From: Candidatus Zixiibacteriota bacterium
GTDB lineage: Bacteria; Zixibacteria; MSB-5A5; JAABVY01
Direction of reading: 5' to 3'
Length of the DNA: 64,000 nt
Assembly (NCBI GenBank): GCA_011056555.1
Contig: DSEQ01000029.1
Coordinates: forward strand, 1 to 64,000
Shown here: piece after piece, positions 58,807 to 64,000 of the stretch
Position numbering within the stretch: the stretch's first letter is position 1
How the letters are laid out: each line of letters opens with the position of its first letter
Translations under genes and position numbers: made by a program
The notes under the pieces: generated by a model
Databases searched by the model: none
Told to the model about the DNA's origin: nothing
What the model saw: the letters and a program-made list of their open reading frames with translations, nothing else

Positions 58807-61764
58807 CTACGGCGTGAATACGCAGCAGTCTCCATTATACCAGTTGGGTGAACCCGGTGAACAGTCTCCCGGTTGAGCGCCGCCGACAAAGACATAATTG
58901 ATGATCCAGACCGCATCGGAAACGTTTACATTGGCATCGCCATTGGCGTCACCGCAGGCCAGGACCGGCTGCGGTTCCAGGCCGCCCACAAAGACGAAAT
59001 TGATGATCCAGACCGCGTCGGAAACATTCGCATTGCCGTCATAATTAGCATCACCGCATTTCCCCTGGCACCCGCCCATTGTCGGATTGGGGGAAACGTC
59101 CAGGTATATATCGGAGTTACCGCTCTGTTCAAGATCGGTGAAAACCGTATAAACCATTGTATCCAGAGCCGCCATGCCGTTGTATTCACCGACCCACTGG
59201 GTCCAGGGAGTCACCACTGTATCCTGGAGCGCAAAGCTGGGACGGAAGCTCACTCCGCCGTCGAGGCTGGCGGCGAGACGAAGCTCTGCACCGGGAATCA
59301 TCGGGTCGATCGGTGTCGATCTGAAATGATAATAGGAGATATCAACCATGCCGTTTTCTTTGACCAGCATCCATGGAAGTACCTGCGCATAAACGCTAAC
59401 GTCATCATTGACCTTGACCGGCGTATCCCAGGTCGCGCCGCCATTGGTCGATTTTACACAATAAACATCAGCTTCATCCATACCCGAAAGCCATGTTGCG
59501 CCGTTATCCGATGAATAATTGGTATAAATATTGGGGATGCCATGGAAGCGCTGTTCATGCCAGACAATATTTACGAAACCGTTTCCAGCGCACATGAATG
59601 GATAGCTACTCTGAATGCCTCCGGTCTGCGATCCCCAGTTTATTTGAGTTTCTGTTCCCCATGTCGCTCCTTTATCGGTCGAGCGGTTGAAGAAAACATC
59701 TCCCATGCCCGGCCCGAAACGGCGGGAATCGAACCACGTGGCATAGACATAGCTTCCTTCGCTTTCTATCGCAACCATCATGTCCGGGATGCCGGGCATA
59801 TGATCAATATTCTGGTCGGGCTGCCAGGTTACGCCGTTATCACTGGAGTATGTAAAGTAAATATCGCCCATATAGCTGCCCGGGGCCATACGGTCATCCT
59901 CCCAGCCTACATAAACATAATTCCCTTCAATGTCCAGTGATGGCGCATTGCAGTACCCGCCGGGAAAATTAAGGGGAATTTCCAGATTCCATGACGCTCC
60001 GGCGCTGTTTGAACTCTTGAAGTACACATCATTGATGTTGGTCACCGCACGGTCATCGGTCCAGACCGCATACACATACGGGCCGGTACATTCAAGTCCG
60101 CCCCTGATCGGCATCTGGCAATTATAGCCCGTTCCGGCACATAGCTGGGTGGAGGGATTCTGCCAGGATGCTCCGTTATTGGTGGAATAGTTGAAGAATA
60201 CCTGCGTGGTACCGGTCCTGAAATCCAGCCACATGACATAAACATTATTTCCGGTGCAGGCAATGCGGGGCTGAACAGAGTGATTCAGGCCGGGATTATC
60301 CCCCAGGTCGATCCTCTGCGGCAGGCCCCATGTTTGGCCATAATTGCTGGAGACATTAAAGAAAATATCGTTCATACCGTTGCGGCTGTCCGACCAAACA
60401 GCATACACATACGACCCGGTGCTGGCAATTTCCGGCGAAGAGGCGGCATAGGCCCCGCCGCCGTCTATAAATGTATCCCCGCCCCAGGTCTTTCCGTTAT
60501 CAGAGGAGCGGTTGAAGAAGATATGTGAGCTTCCCCCGATTCTGTAATCCTCCCAGACACAATAGACATAGTTTCCCGATGAACTCAGCTTCTGCATCCA
60601 GGATGTATTGGCTCCCGGAGTATCGCCATTGTCTAACGGTCCAATATCGGGAAGTTCCCAGCTCTGGCCGTTGTCGCTGGAGCGGTTGAAATATATATCC
60701 TGCGCGCCGTTGCGGTAATCACGCCAGGCCACATAGACATAGTTGCCGTCGCGATGTACCTCGGGCCAGTCGCTGGCTGTCGACCCCGGTACTCCCGGAG
60801 GCTTGCCGTTATCGAGCCGGCGGTCGAAATAACCGTCCGGATCGGAAATGTAGGTCATATACAGACGCTCGGGATCGTTCGGATCTCCGGCGGCCGAAAT
60901 GAAGGTCTTGGCCTTGAAGCCGGTATTTCCAAATGTGTACAGGGGAGGCGCCAGTATATTGGCGACCTTGATGTTCGAGCCGAAGGTCACACCACCGTTG
61001 GTCGATTTGGCCACATATAATGATCCCGGCTCATGCATCCGGAAATAGCAATCATACCAGGCCATATACACATCCCCGTCGGCTCCTACAAACGGAAATG
61101 CGCCCTCGGCGTAGGCGGTCTGGGGGGGATTGGCGTTAATCTGTATCGGGGCTGAGAAGCTCGCTCCAAGGTTATTGGAATAGGCAAAGAATACATCGGA
61201 ATTATGGCCGTTGGTGTCGTCTCTCTGCCAGCCGACATAAATGTAATTTTCATACGGGCTGCCGCTGTTAGTATCGACAGTCATCATACACTTGTCGGCA
61301 AATCTGACCGGGGATCCGCCGGTATAAATCTGCTGGTCCACAATAACCGGCGGGCTCCATGATCGCCCGCCATCGGTCGATTTGCAGACATAAATTCCGC
61401 TGGTATCATAAAATGTCGTGGTCGAGCTGTAGGATAGAAAGCAGGCGTAGACATTTCCAAAATTATCCGATGCCACCGAGGGGTCGCCATGTACAGCCCA
61501 AACAGGCGGCAGCTGCACATCCTTCCAGGTCTTCCCGGAATCTGCGCTGTAGCTTACTCCAAGGCTGTTGCCGATGTCATTGTAGGCCACCACCACATTG
61601 AGCGGATCTCCACTGAAATGTCGATTGATTGTTATGCTGGGCTCGTTCTGCACCGTGCTGCCAATATCCTGGTTGACTTTCAGATCGGTTCCGGCATATA
61701 AGCTGATTGCCAGGAGCATAAGAAGCCATGCCGCTCCCCATACCCCCTTAACGATCTTGGTCAT
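58807..61764 (-). CDS. Giant secreted BNR/Asp-box propeller with two dockerin repeats
   Basis: 985 residues. Signal peptide (WLLMLLAISLYAG). Through residues about 40-840 runs a chain of Asp-box motifs (SxDxGxxW), e.g. SADSGKTW, SSDNGKTWGG, SSDNGVTWQ, STDKGATWG and SNSAGASWN, as in sialidase-fold propellers; here it is repeated many times, so a glycan-related or binding role is likely; sialidase catalytic Arg and Tyr cannot be assigned with confidence. The C-terminus has two dockerin type I calcium repeats (CGDANYDGNANVSDAVWIIN and CGDANGDANVNVSDAVWIIN). There is no sorting domain. It probably anchors through the dockerin to a cohesin-like domain. Single gene on the minus strand, with strong GC-rich codon use. 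Confidence 0.85.
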   Translation of the reverse strand: MTKIVKGVWGAAWLLMLLAISLYAGTDLKVNQDIGSTVQNEPSITINRHFSGDPLNVVVAYNDIGNSLGVSYSADSGKTWKDVQLPPVWAVHGDPSVASDNFGNVYACFLSYSSTTTFYDTSGIYVCKSTDGGRSWSPPVIVDQQIYTGGSPVRFADKCMMTVDTNSGSPYENYIYVGWQRDDTNGHNSDVFFAYSNNLGASFSAPIQINANPPQTAYAEGAFPFVGADGDVYMAWYDCYFRMHEPGSLYVAKSTNGGVTFGSNIKVANILAPPLYTFGNTGFKAKTFISAAGDPNDPERLYMTYISDPDGYFDRRLDNGKPPGVPGSTASDWPEVHRDGNYVYVAWRDYRNGAQDIYFNRSSDNGQSWELPDIGPLDNGDTPGANTSWMQKLSSSGNYVYCVWEDYRIGGSSHIFFNRSSDNGKTWGGDTFIDGGGAYAASSPEIASTGSYVYAVWSDSRNGMNDIFFNVSSNYGQTWGLPQRIDLGDNPGLNHSVQPRIACTGNNVYVMWLDFRTGTTQVFFNYSTNNGASWQNPSTQLCAGTGYNCQMPIRGGLECTGPYVYAVWTDDRAVTNINDVYFKSSNSAGASWNLEIPLNFPGGYCNAPSLDIEGNYVYVGWEDDRMAPGSYMGDIYFTYSSDNGVTWQPDQNIDHMPGIPDMMVAIESEGSYVYATWFDSRRFGPGMGDVFFNRSTDKGATWGTETQINWGSQTGGIQSSYPFMCAGNGFVNIVWHEQRFHGIPNIYTNYSSDNGATWLSGMDEADVYCVKSTNGGATWDTPVKVNDDVSVYAQVLPWMLVKENGMVDISYYHFRSTPIDPMIPGAELRLAASLDGGVSFRPSFALQDTVVTPWTQWVGEYNGMAALDTMVYTVFTDLEQSGNSDIYLDVSPNPTMGGCQGKCGDANYDGNANVSDAVWIINFVFVGGLEPQPVLACGDANGDANVNVSDAVWIINYVFVGGAQPGDCSPGSPNWYNGDCCVFTP

Positions 61765-62056
61765 TTTAACCTCGCAATTTAGAAGTTCGGGCGGATTGAG
61801 AGTATTTTTTATTTCTAATTCAATTATCGAGTGCAGTCATAGGAATATATAGAGAAGCCGCTCATTAAATCAAGACATTTTTATCCTTTTCATCAGAAAT
61901 CGGGATTCAAATTGATGATTTATAATAATTTAGCTTTTATTTGCCAAAAATATCAAAATATTATACAAATACTGGAACATGTATAGACAATATACCGTTA
62001 TTAGCTCTAGAACTTAGACAATATGTGAATATAGATTAAAAAAAGGAGAGTTGAAA

Positions 62057-62242
62057 ATGACTAAACACAATGATGAGATAAGGATTGACGGCGTTCGTTA
62101 CAAGGGCGCCCGTCCAATGAAAGTTTACAGGGACAGCAGCGGGAACACCTGGCTGTGCGATAAGGACATCGACCAGGCTCTTGGATTTGCCGAGCAGGGA
62201 TGCTGGAACGAGGCATACATGCCCTTTGACCGCAATTTCTAA
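62057..62242 (+). CDS. Small orphan protein (61 residues)
   Basis: ATG 62057 follows AAGGAGA (62042-62048). The sequence begins MTKHNDEIRIDGVRYKGARP and contains YRDSSGNTWLCDKDID and the end GCWNEAYMPFDRNF: charged, small and aromatic-rich, with two Cys. It could be a small zinc- or DNA-related protein; no family recognised. A strong terminator follows. Confidence 0.6.
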   Translation: MTKHNDEIRIDGVRYKGARPMKVYRDSSGNTWLCDKDIDQALGFAEQGCWNEAYMPFDRNF

Positions 62243-62281
62243 ACGACTTCCAGTCACTTTAGTTTAAAGGGAGCTAATAAG

Positions 62282-62318
62282 ATACCGCCTCCTGAGATGA
62301 GGGGCGGTATTTTTTTTC
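62282..62318 (+). terminator. Intrinsic terminator after the 61-residue gene
   Basis: ATACCGCC (62282-62289) pairs with GGGCGGTAT (62302-62310), followed by eight T (62310-62318). Confidence 0.9.
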
Positions 62319-62380
62319 TTGTTCCTCGGGTGCCCCGCCGCTTTAGCTGCATGTTGAAAACCCTGAATGCATCGATATTC

Positions 62381-62496
62381 GTCATCGTGAGGAGCGAAGC
62401 GACGTGGCGATCTCTGCGACCATTCTTGAGGCAACGGCGGAGATTCCCACGGTCGTCCTCGACCATAGGTCGGGACTCCCTCGGAATGACGTTCAT
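62381..62496 (-). repeat. Dispersed repeat family I, copy 3 (inverted)
   Basis: GTCATCGTGAGGAGCGAAGC, then GAGATTCCCACGGTCGTCC, ending CTCGGAATGACG: the reverse complement of parts of the copy at 43791. Non-coding, located between the small orphan gene and the LRR lipoprotein. Confidence 0.65.
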
Positions 62497-62548
62497 CGTT
62501 TCATATTTCTATATTGCTTACTTTTTCAATAAGCCCCTTTAGCGGGAT

Positions 62549-63295
62549 TTAATAAACCACCTTCACCCCCCTTGACTGCAGGGCGGGGATGTGGTTCATA
62601 GTTGATTCTGTCGAAAGCGGGTTGCCGGTCAGGCGGACCTCATCCCCGCTGCCAAGCCCGGAATTATTGACAAGCGGCGTGATATCCTCGATCTTGTTGG
62701 CATTCAGGCTCAACAAGCGTGCATTGACGAGCGCAGCCAAAGCAGTGATATCTTGTACTTGATTCTGATCAAGATATAAATATTCGAGATTAAATAACGG
62801 CGCCAGGGCATTTATATTTATGATCTGATTCGCACTCAAATTCAATTCGACCATATCGGTCAGACCGGCCAACGGTGACAAATCCGAAACATGGTTGCTG
62901 TCCAGTAAAAGCGTCTGCATGCTGATCAGCGAGGAGATAGCATCTATAATCTCGACCTGATTGTTTCCAAGATTCAATACCTCCAGATCGGACAGGCCGC
63001 GTAACGGCCCGAGATTTGTAATAGAATTTCTTTCCAGGTTCAGGTTTACCAGATTCTCGATATTGCTGATCCCGCTGATATTCGTAATACCCCGGTCGCT
63101 GGCATCGAGCGTGGTGATCTCCTGAAGATCCGACAGGTAGATCGTAGCCGTGTCAATGCCGAGCGCCTCGCGCACTACAGCCTCGAGATTCGGATCGACA
63201 AATGAAACCGCGAGGTCCTCATTATCATTATTGAGCCCGCTGTCATTCCCGCAGGCGAAGGTCAAAACAGTCAATATGATTAAAAAGTATCTCAT
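62549..63295 (-). CDS. Leucine-rich repeat lipoprotein (internalin-like)
   Basis: 248 residues. Lipobox (LTFACGN). About seven LRRs of 22 residues: ITTLDASDRGITNIS, LVNLNLERNSITNLGPLRG, LEVLNLGNNQVEIIDAI, MQTLLLDSNHVSDLSPLAG, MVELNLSANQIININALAP, LEYLYLDQNQVQDITALAA and ARLLSLNANKIEDITPL. The arrangement is that of internalin-type SD22 repeats, binding proteins at the cell surface. Partner unknown. Confidence 0.85.
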   Translation of the reverse strand: MRYFLIILTVLTFACGNDSGLNNDNEDLAVSFVDPNLEAVVREALGIDTATIYLSDLQEITTLDASDRGITNISGISNIENLVNLNLERNSITNLGPLRGLSDLEVLNLGNNQVEIIDAISSLISMQTLLLDSNHVSDLSPLAGLTDMVELNLSANQIININALAPLFNLEYLYLDQNQVQDITALAALVNARLLSLNANKIEDITPLVNNSGLGSGDEVRLTGNPLSTESTMNHIPALQSRGVKVVY

Positions 63296-63325
63296 ACAAA
63301 TTAATTCGGCATCACAAATAAAATA

Positions 63326-63366
63326 GGCGCTGTGGAAAATATGGCAAGCACAATATCTACAGCGCC
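63326..63366 (-). terminator. Hairpin after the right-edge gene
   Basis: GGCGCTGT (63326-63333) pairs with ACAGCGCC (63359-63366) across a 25-nt AT-rich loop; on the minus strand TATTTTATTTG follows. Likely a weak terminator of the partial gene. Confidence 0.55.
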
Positions 63367-63411
63367 TGAATGCAAAGGGAATATATTAGCCGTCTGGCTG
63401 TATCAGTATTT

Positions 63412-64000
63412 CTATTCTTCGCTGGCGCTCATCTCGGTTGACGGCTTATAAGTACCTTGAAACCAGACATACCAGCTGCGGCCGCCATTATTTGAATGCT
63501 TGATAAGCTGGGTCACAGTACCGTCATCATTGGGAGTAAGAGTCATTTTCGACATCTCGGTCTCACCGTCATTGTTTACGGATACCCCCTCCAGATGCAT
63601 CGCGCCGTCTTTGAAATAACCCTCATAATTGATGATATTTCCACGGTCGGAAACCCAGTTCTGGTACCATTTACCCTCATCGGGATTATAATAATTAATG
63701 CTCTTTCCATTAACTCCCGAGGAACCATCCCAGTTTTCTATGATGGCACAGCCGTTCAATGATTTCTCAATCCTGTTGGTGCCCACCATCAGGCCCTGGG
63801 GATTGTAAACCTCCCATTCCCCCAGCCAGAAATCTAGCTGACGCCATTCCTTGCTGTATTCGCAGGGAGCCGAATTCATCTTCGCCCGTTTCACATATTC
63901 TGCAAATCTGGCATCTGATTGAAGCTCTTCCAGGTCGGAATCACCTTTCAAAAGCTCCGGATTGCCGAATCCGGCTTCCAGAGCTTTATCCAGCCACCCA
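63412..64000 (-). CDS. Partial protein: TPR-like end plus DUF1579-like domain (truncated by window edge)
   Basis: The frame is open to the right edge of the window, so the true start is outside it; the visible part is 195 residues. At the beginning WLDKALEAGFGNPELLKGD and DSDLEELQSDARFAEYVKRAK look like the last repeat of a TPR series (A..L.AL.. pattern and the DPxLxxLRxDPRF style). The C-terminal 150 residues (WRQLDFWLGEWEVYNPQGLMV, GTNRIEKSLNGCAIIENWDGS, YYNPDEGKWYQNWVSDRGNII, LTPNDDGTVTQLI) match DUF1579-like lipocalin-fold domains. Function unknown. Confidence 0.7.
   Translation of the reverse strand, partial: GWLDKALEAGFGNPELLKGDSDLEELQSDARFAEYVKRAKMNSAPCEYSKEWRQLDFWLGEWEVYNPQGLMVGTNRIEKSLNGCAIIENWDGSSGVNGKSINYYNPDEGKWYQNWVSDRGNIINYEGYFKDGAMHLEGVSVNNDGETEMSKMTLTPNDDGTVTQLIKHSNNGGRSWYVWFQGTYKPSTEMSASEE

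Overview
The window looks like chromosome from a diderm bacterium of the Fibrobacteres-Chlorobi-Bacteroidetes (FCB) side of the tree, most like uncultured Zixibacteria-type lineages. This is inferred from gene content. There are secreted proteins ending in a type IX secretion-like sorting domain (NPFNPETEISYSI ... MKMVLMK), type I dockerins with the VSDAVWIINYVFVGG style, FISUMP-domain proteins, a PorV/PorQ-like outer-membrane protein, LPS export genes (lptB, lptE), sigma-54 (rpoN) and a Gram-negative hprK. No marker suitable for phylogeny (16S rRNA, ribosomal proteins) is present.

Layout. 1-13.3 kb is a cluster of secreted or surface proteins (FG-GAP propellers, FISUMP, lectin-like and sorting domains) on the + strand. 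Four of the genes are followed by copies of the same hairpin-bearing 3' element, and two are preceded by copies of the same promoter/leader. Embedded in it (2.65-6.97 kb) is a three-gene unit: a divergent sigma-like factor (frameshifted in this sequence), a zinc-finger anti-sigma-like protein, and a membrane protein that joins a Lon-type Ser/Lys protease domain to an FG-GAP-like exterior. This is the best candidate for an undescribed signalling system. 13.5-23.3 kb is a minus-strand restriction-modification island: a sigma-54-type activator, a PLD/UvrD chimera, a type III-like methyltransferase split by a frameshift, a type III-like helicase-nuclease, a small protein and two extra PD-(D/E)XK nucleases, one FokI-like. 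23.5-27.2 kb is phage- or integrative-element-like: small XRE regulator, RepO-like replication protein, excisionase-like HTH, and a serine recombinase interrupted by an amber codon. It ends inside the 3' end of an initiator tRNA gene, which is a plausible integration boundary.

27.4-32.2 kb holds accessory genes, including a predicted deoxyribosyltransferase/TIR-like protein with a coupled 60-residue partner. 32.3-43.8 kb is mostly core: hprK-hpf-rpoN-lptB, an M20 peptidase, an ATP-grasp ligase, a probable selenocysteine peroxiredoxin (UGA exactly at the peroxidatic Cys), a cupredoxin, and a CarH-like B12 photoreceptor regulator overlapping a photolyase gene. 43.8-48.0 kb has small enzymes separated by dispersed and hairpin repeats. 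48.0-64.0 kb contains yifB, a HAD hydrolase, two collagen-like haem-domain lipoproteins, an exonuclease-WYL fusion, a cold-shock protein, porV-like, lptE, hutI, a response regulator, a giant BNR-repeat/dockerin protein, a small orphan protein, an LRR lipoprotein and a partial gene at the right edge.

Themes: the left cluster and the porV-like and BNR genes share one secretion style; lptB and lptE serve LPS export; the carH-phr pair couples light sensing to DNA repair. Several genes in the accessory regions carry single-base frameshifts or an internal stop. These are either real decay or assembly error and need read-level checking.
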